Below, in pieces: positions 55,612-63,445 of a stretch of 64,000 nucleotides of DNA. A program made the translations under genes and the position numbers. The notes below the pieces were generated by a model, which ran no database searches, was not told the DNA's origin, and worked only from the letters and a program-made list of their open reading frames with translations. The stretch comes from Agrobacterium tumefaciens (GTDB lineage Bacteria > Pseudomonadota > Alphaproteobacteria > Rhizobiales > Rhizobiaceae): positions 1,721,001 through 1,785,000 of the forward strand of contig CP048470.1 of the NCBI GenBank assembly GCA_025559845.1, read 5' to 3'. How positions within the stretch are numbered: position 1 is the stretch's first letter; each line of letters starts with the position of its first letter.

Positions 55612-55824
55612 ATGTTCCCGAAGCGTGTGACAATTCCTCGTCATCAAAGCACTGTTGCCGCCGCACTCTCCCTTTTTGTCAGCGCTGGTGCGGCCGACGC
55701 TGCCACCACGGTGAAATTCTGACACGGCTTCAACAAGTTCAGTTGTCAGGCGCTGGGCAAGATCATCGTCAATCTAGAGGCTGCCAATCCCGGCATCGAT
55801 ATTGAAGACGCTGTCTCCGATTGA
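55612..55824 (+). pseudogene. Remnant of an ABC-transporter sugar-binding protein gene
   Basis: In the 452-nt stretch without an intact gene (55467-55918), a 71-codon frame begins with a plausible signal peptide (VAAALSLFVSAGAADAATTVKF). It then meets TGA at codon 37 where the family has Trp (VKFWHGF), continues readable as HGFNKF and LEAANPGIDIEDAV, and stops. This is the N-terminal ~70 residues of an UgpB/MalE-type receptor with a nonsense mutation and the remainder deleted. I see nothing else in the gap. Confidence 0.7.
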
Positions 55825-55918
55825 TTGGCGGCCAATCGAATGATTTCCGGAAACTGATCTGATCAGTGTTCGGATCATCTCATGCCAAATGGCGCGTGGC
55901 CAAAACGAATTGCTCCGC

Positions 55919-56755
55919 TTACGATACCTCCAGGTTCTGCACAAAGTCTGCGGCCTGATGGGCATGGACGCGCGTGGAACGGATCAGTTCGTCGAAATGG
56001 TACTGCATTTTGCGGATTGATTCAGCGTTGTTGAGGACGAGATACATGCCACCCACGAATATCGCGGCTCGTTGCGATCCGAAAACCGTGTAAGGCACGG
56101 AAAACCGTTCCTTTTCGTTGAACAGGAACAGTCGGAACGAGGGGTAGAGTTCACGGATCAGGGCAGCCATATACTGGAGTTGCTCGGCACGAATGTCGCG
56201 ATTTAATCCGCGCCACATGCCTTGCCCCTTTGCGAAGGCTTCCAGCGTTTCACGCGGCATACAAACTTCCATGTCAGTGCCGGGTTGGCGGTTGTAATCC
56301 AGACGGAACGCCGTCTCGCTGGCCTGCGCCATGACACTCTGATGTGCGCCTTTCGCCTCAAAGGCGATGATCTTCGGTGTTCTGAGCAAATCCGGAAGAC
56401 GGGCAGGAACATAGCGAATTTTAGATCCCGCCGCCTCGGCATGCCAGTTCATCAGCAATGTGTCAGTATAGTCGTCGCCGCCTTCCTCGATCTCGAAGCT
56501 TGGACGCAGTTCTCCCATCAAGCCCTGGTCGTGCGAGAGGCCGAGCAGCCAGTCCAGCGACACGGAATGGCGTTCGGCGATGTTCAAGAGTGTCTCGACG
56601 CGCGGCAAGCGTGCCGAATCCCCCGAGAGCAGCTGCGACAGGGCGGAGCGATCGATGCCGACCTTCGAAGCGAATGCGGAATGGCTCTCTCCGGCCCGAT
56701 CAACCAGGCTCGCCAGACGCGTACGGAACAGGATGGCGAGTGCGCGCTTGTCCAT
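55919..56755 (-). CDS. XRE-family transcriptional regulator with C-terminal sensory domain
   Basis: 278 residues: N-terminal helix-turn-helix (SAFASKVGIDRSALSQLLSG, ~25-45), a short linker and a ~190-residue C-terminal domain without a recognised name (DTLLMNWHAEAAGSKIRYVPARLPDLLRTP, FRLFLFNEKERFSVPYTVFGSQRAAIFVGGMYLVL), probably a ligand-binding domain. It is divergent from the desaturase/PhnD-like pair with a 134-nt AT-rich region containing repeated half-sites, so it probably regulates that pair and itself. Confidence 0.88.
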   Translation of the reverse strand: MDKRALAILFRTRLASLVDRAGESHSAFASKVGIDRSALSQLLSGDSARLPRVETLLNIAERHSVSLDWLLGLSHDQGLMGELRPSFEIEEGGDDYTDTLLMNWHAEAAGSKIRYVPARLPDLLRTPKIIAFEAKGAHQSVMAQASETAFRLDYNRQPGTDMEVCMPRETLEAFAKGQGMWRGLNRDIRAEQLQYMAALIRELYPSFRLFLFNEKERFSVPYTVFGSQRAAIFVGGMYLVLNNAESIRKMQYHFDELIRSTRVHAHQAADFVQNLEVS

Positions 56756-56779
56756 ATTTCACCTCATTGTTTATAATTA

Positions 56780-56827
56780 TCACCATATTCTATAATTTGT
56801 GACCAATATCAACGATCGGTCACCATA
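56780..56827. promoter_or_regulatory. Repeated half-sites between XRE regulator and desaturase genes
   Basis: TCACCATA occurs at 56780-56787 and again at 56820-56827 (40 bp apart, close to four helical turns). An inverted copy forms the perfect dyad GTGACC (56799-56804) / GGTCAC (56818-56823). The surrounding sequence is very AT-rich. Candidate operator for the adjacent regulator. Confidence 0.5.
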
Positions 56828-56889
56828 AACTCGTTGTGCGGCGCATGCGCCGATGAAAGCCTGTGTTTGCAATGGCATAGGGGAATCAC

Positions 56890-57930
56890 ATGAGCGAAAC
56901 GTCCATCCAGAAGTCAGCAGAGAATACGAACAGGCCCCGATCGCGTGCGCCGCGCATCGAGTGGCCGACGATTGGCCTGCTTGTCGTCTGTTACGGTCTG
57001 TGGGGCGCAGCAGGTTATGCGCTTTACCCGTTGTATCCGATGCTTTCGTTGGTGCTGATGGGGATCGCGGTCGCTCTGCATTCCTCTCTTCAGCATGAAG
57101 TCCTGCATGGTCATCCCACGCGTAACTCACGCCTCAATGAAGCATTGGTGTTTACGCCGTTGGGAATCTTTTATCCCTATCGCAGCTACAAGCGCACACA
57201 TCTGCAGCACCATGCTGACGAGCGTCTGACGGACCCCTTCGACGATCCCGAGAGCTATTATCGGGCGATGGGCGACTGGGAAAAAATGCCGTCGCTTCTG
57301 AAAACTCTGCTTGCCTGGAACAACACGCTTATTGGCCGCATGGTGATCGGCCCTCCGCTGATGGTAATCGGTTTCACGCTGTCCGAATGGCGGAAAATCG
57401 GCAAGGGTGATCGCCGGGTCATCTACGCTTGGACCCTGCACCTGGCTGGGCTGATCCCAACACTCTTCGTCATTCAGGCGGTGTTCGGCATTCCGATCTG
57501 GCTTTATATCAGCGTTGCCGGCTATCTCGGCGTATCCATCATCGCCATTCGTTCCTATTGCGAACACCAATGGGCAGAACAGCCGGACGGACGAACGATT
57601 ATCGTCGAGAACTCTATTTTGGCGCCACTTTTTCTCTACAACAATTTGCATTTCGTGCACCACAAGCTGCCAAGCGCGGCGTGGTACACGTTGCCATCCC
57701 TCTACAGGGCAAAGCGCGCCGAGTGGCAAAGGATGAACAACGGATATGTCTTCGCCAACTATTTCGACGTTTTCCGCGCTTTCGCTTTCAAGGTAAAAGA
57801 GCCTGTTGCTCATCCTGTGCTAAGACGCGGTGAGACAGCTTTCTCGCCGCAGACCGCCACGCATGTTTCCATTGACACCCCCGCCTATTCGGCGACCGAC
57901 GTCCCATTGAGACAGGATACAGCAGTATGA
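56890..57930 (+). CDS. Membrane fatty acid desaturase family protein
   Basis: 346 residues with four or so membrane helices and the three His boxes of the di-iron desaturase/hydroxylase superfamily: HEVLHGH (~70), HLQHH (~103) and NNLHFVHH (~262), plus the additional His in CEHQWAE. It could desaturate acyl chains or hydroxylate another lipid-like substrate. The gene overlaps the PhnD-like gene by 4 nt. No electron-donor gene is adjacent. Confidence 0.9.
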   Translation: MSETSIQKSAENTNRPRSRAPRIEWPTIGLLVVCYGLWGAAGYALYPLYPMLSLVLMGIAVALHSSLQHEVLHGHPTRNSRLNEALVFTPLGIFYPYRSYKRTHLQHHADERLTDPFDDPESYYRAMGDWEKMPSLLKTLLAWNNTLIGRMVIGPPLMVIGFTLSEWRKIGKGDRRVIYAWTLHLAGLIPTLFVIQAVFGIPIWLYISVAGYLGVSIIAIRSYCEHQWAEQPDGRTIIVENSILAPLFLYNNLHFVHHKLPSAAWYTLPSLYRAKRAEWQRMNNGYVFANYFDVFRAFAFKVKEPVAHPVLRRGETAFSPQTATHVSIDTPAYSATDVPLRQDTAV

Positions 57931-58697
57931 CGTGGATTGCGGCGCTGCCGATGTATGACTGGACGGAATTGCGCCCCGATACCGATGCCTTGTGGGCCAG
58001 CATACGCAAGAGATTTCTCGATCACGGCATCGACGCACCGGAAAATCTCGTTCGGCGCAACGGTGATATGCCACCTGTTCCCGGTGGCATTCGTGCTGAG
58101 GATGGATCTGTTATCGCGCCAGATCCTGCAACCCTGGATCCCGACGCCTTTGACCTGGCGGTGCTGTGGCGTCACCCGGACCTGCTGATTTCCGGCACTT
58201 GTTGGGGGCCGATGGAGCTTGGCTTGAAAGATCACGTGCAGGTCATCGGCCAGAGTGACTACGACGGCATAGCCGGCGGTGCAGGGGAATTTTATTCCAG
58301 TGCGATAATCGCCCGTGCCGGTGAGGTCGGAGAGGATGTTGGACCGTCAGAGGCAGGCGAGGCAAGATTGCCGCTTGAATTTTTCTCCACGAAAAGACTG
58401 GCCTTCAACGAACACCGCTCCATGTCGGGGTATCTCAGCCTCAAGCGCGATCTGGAGGCAGCGGGCGGCAGCCTTGCGATGTTTGCTGAACTCGTCGAAA
58501 CCGGAGCTCATCGAGCCTCCGTAATCGCCGTTGCACGCGGTGGCGCCGACGTGGCCGCCATCGACTGTAAATCCTGGATGCTGGCGCAAAAGCACGAGCC
58601 TGCCGCGGCAGAACTGCATGTCATCGGCTGGACGGCGCGACGCAAGGGACTGCCCTTCATTCGCTCAAAGGCGATCGATATTCCGTTTCTCATGTAA
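57927..58697 (+). CDS. PhnD-like phosphate/phosphonate-binding-fold protein without signal peptide
   Basis: 256 residues starting MTWIAALPMYDWTELRPDTDALW. The fold matches PhnD/transferrin-like periplasmic binding proteins (LLISGTCWGPMELGL, VIGQSDYDGIAGGAGEFYSSAIIA, LAFNEHRSMSGYLSL, VAAIDCKSWMLAQ) but there is no signal peptide or lipobox and no transporter genes beside it, so it probably works in the cytoplasm. The ATGA overlap with the desaturase gene implies a shared function. What it binds is unknown. Confidence 0.82.
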   Translation: MTWIAALPMYDWTELRPDTDALWASIRKRFLDHGIDAPENLVRRNGDMPPVPGGIRAEDGSVIAPDPATLDPDAFDLAVLWRHPDLLISGTCWGPMELGLKDHVQVIGQSDYDGIAGGAGEFYSSAIIARAGEVGEDVGPSEAGEARLPLEFFSTKRLAFNEHRSMSGYLSLKRDLEAAGGSLAMFAELVETGAHRASVIAVARGGADVAAIDCKSWMLAQKHEPAAAELHVIGWTARRKGLPFIRSKAIDIPFLM

Positions 58698-58726
58698 GGG
58701 ACCGGTAAGCGGCTGCGTGCTGGGCA

Positions 58727-60214
58727 TTAATTGGGGAGCGCACTCCGGGCCAGGAGCGCGCGGACCGTTTCCATATCGGCCGAAAGCGGACGATCATCCG
58801 CGTAAGGCGCGACGTGCGTGCGCAGCAGGCTATGGAGCGCGTTTGTTCCCGCTGCTCGTTGGGCGCTGCCCCCGAGAAAATCATGAGCCTGTACGGCTGC
58901 CATCCATTCGATCGCAAGGATGTACTCGGCGTTGTCGAGAACCGCGAGCAACTTGTTGGCGGCTGCCGTTGGATGCGCGAGGAAATCTTCCTGCAGACCT
59001 GACGTGAGCCCGCCATCTGTAGAAGCGGGTGCCGCAAGCCGGCGGTTGTCGTTGGCGAGAGCGGCGGCTGTGTATTGTGCGATCATGAATCCGGAATGGC
59101 TTCCAGCATCGCGGGCGAGAAAGGGCGGCAACCCATTAACCAGCGGATTGACGAGCCTGTCGATCCGCCGTTCACTCATCGCCGCGATCTGCGCAATCGC
59201 AATCGCAAGTCCGTCTGCCGCCTGACCAAGCGCTGGGGCGACAGCGTGAGCCTCGGACCATACGAGAGGCTCCTCAGTTGTGCCGGAAATTGCGGGATTG
59301 TCTGTCGTCGAAGCCAGTTCGCGGTCAACGATGGCAGAGCAGTTCTCGAAAACGTCGCGTGCCGCACCATGCGCATGCGGAATGGCGCGCAGGCTCAACG
59401 CGTCCTGTGTCCGCTTGCCCCGTGCGGCTGCGATCAGGCCACTGCCGAAAAGACGTCTCCTCAGAGTAGCCCCGACGGTCGCGATGCCCGGCGATTTGTG
59501 CAAGGCCAAAACCGCCTCGTCGAAAGCTGCCATCTGGCCGCCAACCGCCTCCAGCGTCAACGCGGATATTGCGTCCGCCCATTCAAGCAGATGCTCGGCA
59601 CGCGCCAGGGCAACGCTCGAAAGGCCCGTTGCACATGACGTTCCATTCACAAGGCTCAAGCCTTCCTTGGCGCCAAGAACCAGCGGCTGGAGGCCAATCT
59701 CTTTCAGAGCATCTCTTCCAGAGACTTGCTTGCCACCAATCCGCGCAGAGCTTTCCCCGATCAGCACCAGAGCGACATGCGCATTGTGCGTCAGGTATCC
59801 GGCCGATCCACGCGACGGGATATCTGGAATACAGTCGCGCGCCAGAAACGTCGCCAGATGGGTGACGATGTCCTTTCGTACACCGGAGTGGCCATGCGCG
59901 AAGTTGGCGATTTGAGCTGCGATGATCGCGCGGACTTCGCGGCGATCAAGGAGCGGGCCGATGCCGCAGGCGTGGCTAAGAACGATGCTGCGCGAAAGCC
60001 GGCCCTGCGCGGTTCGATCGACCACGGTATCCGACAGTGCGCCGACGCCAGTGTTGATGCCATAAGCTCGAATGCCGCTTTTGACGATGCTGTCGACGAT
60101 ACGATGAGCCGTCTCGATCCTTTGATAGGCAGCATCAGACAGGCTGAGATTATCTCCCTGGCTGACCTGTGCCACGCCCCGCCAGTCGAGGCCTTCATCC
60201 AGAAACACGGTCAT
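58727..60214 (-). CDS. Aromatic amino acid lyase superfamily protein lacking the MIO tripeptide (candidate ergothionase)
   Basis: 495 residues, HutH fold. Conserved: Tyr51 (YGINTG), Asn190 (LSLVNGTS), Gln270, Arg276 (SLR), TTDNP and Glu409 in LQEDF. Missing: in histidine ammonia-lyase the loop GSVGASGDLAP cyclises Ala-Ser-Gly to the MIO electrophile; here it reads GSAGYLTHNAH (136-146), three residues shorter. The catalytic Tyr before SLR is Leu273. The enzyme therefore cannot use MIO chemistry. Ergothionase, which eliminates trimethylamine from ergothioneine, is a known MIO-free member. Start ATG 60214 follows AGGAAG by 6 nt. Last gene of an OpuC-type importer operon. Confidence 0.8.
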   Translation of the reverse strand: MTVFLDEGLDWRGVAQVSQGDNLSLSDAAYQRIETAHRIVDSIVKSGIRAYGINTGVGALSDTVVDRTAQGRLSRSIVLSHACGIGPLLDRREVRAIIAAQIANFAHGHSGVRKDIVTHLATFLARDCIPDIPSRGSAGYLTHNAHVALVLIGESSARIGGKQVSGRDALKEIGLQPLVLGAKEGLSLVNGTSCATGLSSVALARAEHLLEWADAISALTLEAVGGQMAAFDEAVLALHKSPGIATVGATLRRRLFGSGLIAAARGKRTQDALSLRAIPHAHGAARDVFENCSAIVDRELASTTDNPAISGTTEEPLVWSEAHAVAPALGQAADGLAIAIAQIAAMSERRIDRLVNPLVNGLPPFLARDAGSHSGFMIAQYTAAALANDNRRLAAPASTDGGLTSGLQEDFLAHPTAAANKLLAVLDNAEYILAIEWMAAVQAHDFLGGSAQRAAGTNALHSLLRTHVAPYADDRPLSADMETVRALLARSALPN

Positions 60215-60307
60215 GGGATCTTCCTGGCAGACGAGAGCGATACGGCGCAAGTTGACATCATATTTTCCGTTTAAAGGGACGCAGGCGGTAACCAGACCGG
60301 GCGGACA

Positions 60308-61048
60308 TCAGGTGCTGTAAAGACGATAGCGGCTTCCAGGGTAGAGCAAACGTACCGAAGAGATGACGCCGTCCTGAGACCACGTCCGGCGTCGAACCAG
60401 CAGGCAAGGCTCGGTCTTTGAGATCGCAAGGAGCTTGCATTCCCAGGCCTGGGCGGTCACGGCCTCGATATGCTGTTCAGCCCTGACGATTGGTGCAACG
60501 GCGGTAAGATAGCCGTTTGGCGTGGTCGTACCGAAATCCTGGCTCAGGTAATCGGGTACGATCTGATGGTTGACGAAACGATCCTCAATCTGCATCGGCA
60601 CACTGTCTTCGGCGTGGACGATGATCGAATGAGCAACCGTGCTTCCGATGTCCACGGCGAGCGCTTCCGACAGCTCCAGATTGCAGTCCTCTGTACGAAG
60701 CAGGATAACCTGGGCGGTGTGAACTCCGCCATTCTGGGTAATCTCGTCGGCAATGTTGGGGACGCTCTGAAACTGTGACGTCCGCTTCTTGCTGGCGACG
60801 AACGAACCTTTGCCCTGCACACGCACGACGAAGCCTTCATCGGCAAGCTCACGCAAGGCGCGGTTTGCCGTCATGCGGCTGACGCCCAGCATATCGACCA
60901 GCTCGTTCTCCGAGGGGACGCGCTGACCGACTGGCCACTCGCCGGTTTCGACGCGGCTGCGCACATAGTCCTTGAGCTTGACGTAGAGTGGCGGGGCGGG
61001 AGCCTTCTCGTCTTGGCTGATTTCGACCTTGTCTGGTGCCGTCTGCAT
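60308..61048 (-). CDS. GntR/HutC-family transcriptional regulator
   Basis: 246 residues: N-terminal winged helix (YVRSRVETGEWPVGQRVPSENELVDMLGVSRMTANRALRELADEG, ~28-72, cited in pieces by motif VPSENEL and SRMTANRAL) and a C-terminal UTRA ligand-binding domain (DRFVNHQIVPDYLSQDF, CLLVRRRTW). Closest in pattern to HutC, which senses urocanate. Its position between the importer and the MIO-less lyase gene suggests it senses the lyase product, which for ergothionase would be thiourocanate, a urocanate analogue. The start ATG 61048 has a weak ribosome-binding site. Confidence 0.9.
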   Translation of the reverse strand: MQTAPDKVEISQDEKAPAPPLYVKLKDYVRSRVETGEWPVGQRVPSENELVDMLGVSRMTANRALRELADEGFVVRVQGKGSFVASKKRTSQFQSVPNIADEITQNGGVHTAQVILLRTEDCNLELSEALAVDIGSTVAHSIIVHAEDSVPMQIEDRFVNHQIVPDYLSQDFGTTTPNGYLTAVAPIVRAEQHIEAVTAQAWECKLLAISKTEPCLLVRRRTWSQDGVISSVRLLYPGSRYRLYST

Positions 61049-61105
61049 CGGGTTCCAACGAGGGTTAGTGCGTCAGGCCGAAGGCCCGGCATCTGACGAT
61101 GGTGA

Positions 61106-61139
61106 ATTTGCGGATACCGCGGATGCCGTACCCGCAAAT
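61106..61139 (-). promoter_or_regulatory. Long hairpin between the binding-protein and regulator genes
   Basis: Arms 61106-61120 and 61125-61139 pair at 13 of 15 positions around a 4-nt loop (ATTTGCGG.. / ..CCGCAAAT). It starts 6 nt after the binding-protein stop on the minus strand and has no U tract. It probably stabilises the importer mRNA and lowers expression of the regulator and lyase genes downstream. Confidence 0.55.
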
Positions 61140-61144
61140 AACGG

Positions 61145-62059
61145 TCAGTTCAACTTGTGTTTGGTCAACCATTCCTCGGCCACGACATCGAAGCTGTCAT
61201 GATTGGCCAGACGGCCGTTCATGACGATGAGGTCTGCAGTCGTCAACGCGGCGGAGACGGCATCGAGCGTCGCCGTCACGACGTCGCTAACCTTTGGGGT
61301 TGCGATAACCGGAACGATGTTCTGGGCAGGAAAGAGGTTCTTCGTATCCTCCAGCACGATGAGGTCGTTGGCGGCGATCGCGGGGTCGGTCGAGAACAGG
61401 TTTGCAACCTGAACCTGATCATTGACGAGCGCCGACAGCGTCAGTGGTCCGCCGACATCCAGCGACTTGAATGAGCTGAACTCCAGGCCGTAAAGGTCCT
61501 TGAGGCCAATGATACCCTCTTTTCTGGTCTTCCATTCTGGTGGGCCACCGAGAACCAGTTGCGAAGCGACCGGAGAAAGATCGGCAATTGTCTTCAGCTT
61601 GTATTTCTCGGCCGTTGCGCGTGTGACCGCAACGCTGTCGGAATCCTGCGCCGCAGAGGGTGTCAACATCGAAACGCCCTTCGGCAGAACGGCCTTGAGC
61701 GCTGCCGCCACATCTGCCGGAGAATGGGCGGTTGCATTCTTGTCGAGGTAACTCAGTGTTGCGCCTGCATATTCGGGCAGCAGGTCGATCGAACCATCGA
61801 GCAGAGCCGGTATGTAGACCTCGCGGCTGCCGATGCTCAGTTTTGTTTCAGCCTTGATGCCCTTTGCTGCAAGCGCCTTGGCGTAAATCGTCGCCAATAG
61901 CTGGCTTTCCGGGAAGTCGGCGGAGCCGACGATAATGGTTGTGTTGTCCGTCCTGGCGGCCGGAGCAGCCCCGAGCGGATCGGTCTGGCCAAGCGCCGTG
62001 GTAGCTGAAAGAGCCATGAGCGCAAATGCGCCGACGGCTTTGATGATGCTGAATGCCAT
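61145..62059 (-). CDS. OpuC/OsmF-type quaternary-amine ABC transporter substrate-binding protein
   Basis: 304 residues with a signal peptide (AVGAFALMALSATTALGQ, cleavage near 24) and the glycine-betaine-type binding fold (OpuAC): IIVGSADFPESQLLATIYAKAL, DGSIDLLPEYAGATLSYL, FSTDPAIAANDLIVLEDTKNLFPAQNIVPVI. Relatives bind betaine, choline, carnitine, and, in the EgtU group, ergothioneine. The ATG follows AGAGGAG. Operon position next to a histidine-lyase-like gene favours a histidine-derived betaine as ligand. Confidence 0.9.
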   Translation of the reverse strand: MAFSIIKAVGAFALMALSATTALGQTDPLGAAPAARTDNTTIIVGSADFPESQLLATIYAKALAAKGIKAETKLSIGSREVYIPALLDGSIDLLPEYAGATLSYLDKNATAHSPADVAAALKAVLPKGVSMLTPSAAQDSDSVAVTRATAEKYKLKTIADLSPVASQLVLGGPPEWKTRKEGIIGLKDLYGLEFSSFKSLDVGGPLTLSALVNDQVQVANLFSTDPAIAANDLIVLEDTKNLFPAQNIVPVIATPKVSDVVTATLDAVSAALTTADLIVMNGRLANHDSFDVVAEEWLTKHKLN

Positions 62060-62126
62060 GCAAGCTACTCCTCTGGATTATATAGTCGTCAGGGTGAAAA
62101 TGAATTTTGTTTGATGCACGCCGCCC

Positions 62127-62798
62127 TTAATGGCGGCGCGTTAGTCCAGGTGACACCGTAAGCCTCGATATGATGCCGATTGCGAGGTCAACCGCCAGAG
62201 CGAGACCTCCGACGAGGACCGCACCTGCGGCCATCTGGTAATAATCGTTTTGGGCACGACCATCGATGATCAGGCGGCCGAGCCCCCCCAGAGACACGTA
62301 GGCGGCGATCGTTGCGGTTGATATGATCTGCAGTGTTGCACTGCGCAGTCCCGAAAAGATCAGCGGCAGTGCACAGGGCAGCTCGACATCGAAGAGAATG
62401 TCGAGTGGACGTTTGCCCATGCCTCGCGCTGCATCCACCGCCGCAGGATCGACGGCCGCAATCCCGGCATAGGTTCCGCTCATGATAGGCGGCACGGCCA
62501 GGAGCACGAGAACGATAATGCTCGGGACGATGAAGGCCATATCGGACGCAAAAACGGGACCGAAAAGGATGACCAGAAGAACGATGAGACCGAGGCTCGG
62601 AAGCGCCCGCAACGCATTGGCAAGGCCAGCGATGAAGACGATGCCCCGCCTTGTGTGGCCAACGTAGAGCCCGACAGGCATGCCGATCAGACATGCGAAG
62701 AAAAGTGCAATGGCGCTATAGGCCAGGTGTTGTACGATGAGCGCAAAGACACCGTCAGTGCCAGTCCAGTGTGCCGGGTTTGAGAACCAGTCGATCAT
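62127..62798 (-). CDS. OpuC-type ABC transporter permease (second)
   Basis: 223 residues, about five hydrophobic helices, with the EAA-type loop AAVDPAAVDAARGMGKRPLDILFDVELP facing the ATPase. Its start overlaps the stop of the other permease by 4 nt. With that protein it forms the heteromeric pore of the quaternary-amine importer. The small size is normal for OpuCB/OpuCD-type subunits. Confidence 0.92.
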   Translation of the reverse strand: MIDWFSNPAHWTGTDGVFALIVQHLAYSAIALFFACLIGMPVGLYVGHTRRGIVFIAGLANALRALPSLGLIVLLVILFGPVFASDMAFIVPSIIVLVLLAVPPIMSGTYAGIAAVDPAAVDAARGMGKRPLDILFDVELPCALPLIFSGLRSATLQIISTATIAAYVSLGGLGRLIIDGRAQNDYYQMAAGAVLVGGLALAVDLAIGIISRLTVSPGLTRRH

Positions 62799-63445
62799 CG
62801 CTCAGCGCCTCCCGCCTGCCAGGGTGTCAGGCGACGTGCAATGAACAGGACGATCCCGTCCAGCAGTGCTGCCAGCATGATACATAGTAGAATGCCCGCG
62901 ATGATCGGTGTCAGGAAGCGCAACTGCAGCCCCTGTGTGAAAAGCAGGCCGAGTTGCGGCGTGCCGACGAGAGCGGCCACGGAAACAATGCTGACATTTG
63001 ATACCACTGCGACGCGCAGTCCTGCTGCGATGACCGGGACGGCCAGGGGCAGTTCGACGACGAGCAGCCGGGTGAGGCGACGATAACCCATGGCATTCGC
63101 CGCCTGAACGACGTCCGGAGACACGGAATCGAGACCGTCACTGACCGTGCGAACCAGAAGCGCCAGTGCGTAAATTGTCAATGCGACGACGACGTTCAGC
63201 GGATCAAGGATTCGCGTGCCAAGGACAAGCGGCAGAAGCACGAACAGGGCCAGCGACGGAATGGTGTAGAGGAGGCCGGCTGCGCCAAGCATGGTGGAGC
63301 GGAAAAAGCCGGCACGTTGCGCGATCCAGCCCAGCGGCAGCGCGAGGACAAGCCCGATCAGGACAGGGACGACGGAAAGCCCCAGGTGCCAGACAAAGAG
63401 TTCGGCGATCCGTCCGGATTCGCGGTACAGCCAGTCGAACCTCAT
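62795..63445 (-). CDS. OpuC-type ABC transporter permease (first)
   Basis: 216 residues with several hydrophobic helices and the coupling loop SVSPDVVQAANAMGYRRLTRLLVVELP. It is coupled by 4-nt overlaps to both the ATPase gene upstream and the second permease gene downstream. Confidence 0.92.
   Translation of the reverse strand: MRFDWLYRESGRIAELFVWHLGLSVVPVLIGLVLALPLGWIAQRAGFFRSTMLGAAGLLYTIPSLALFVLLPLVLGTRILDPLNVVVALTIYALALLVRTVSDGLDSVSPDVVQAANAMGYRRLTRLLVVELPLAVPVIAAGLRVAVVSNVSIVSVAALVGTPQLGLLFTQGLQLRFLTPIIAGILLCIMLAALLDGIVLFIARRLTPWQAGGAER

Noticed and set aside
58727..60214. Annotation as ordinary histidine ammonia-lyase (hutH) of histidine catabolism
   Set aside because: The MIO tripeptide is missing and the YSLR Tyr is Leu. 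No urocanase or imidazolonepropionase gene is next to it inside the window.
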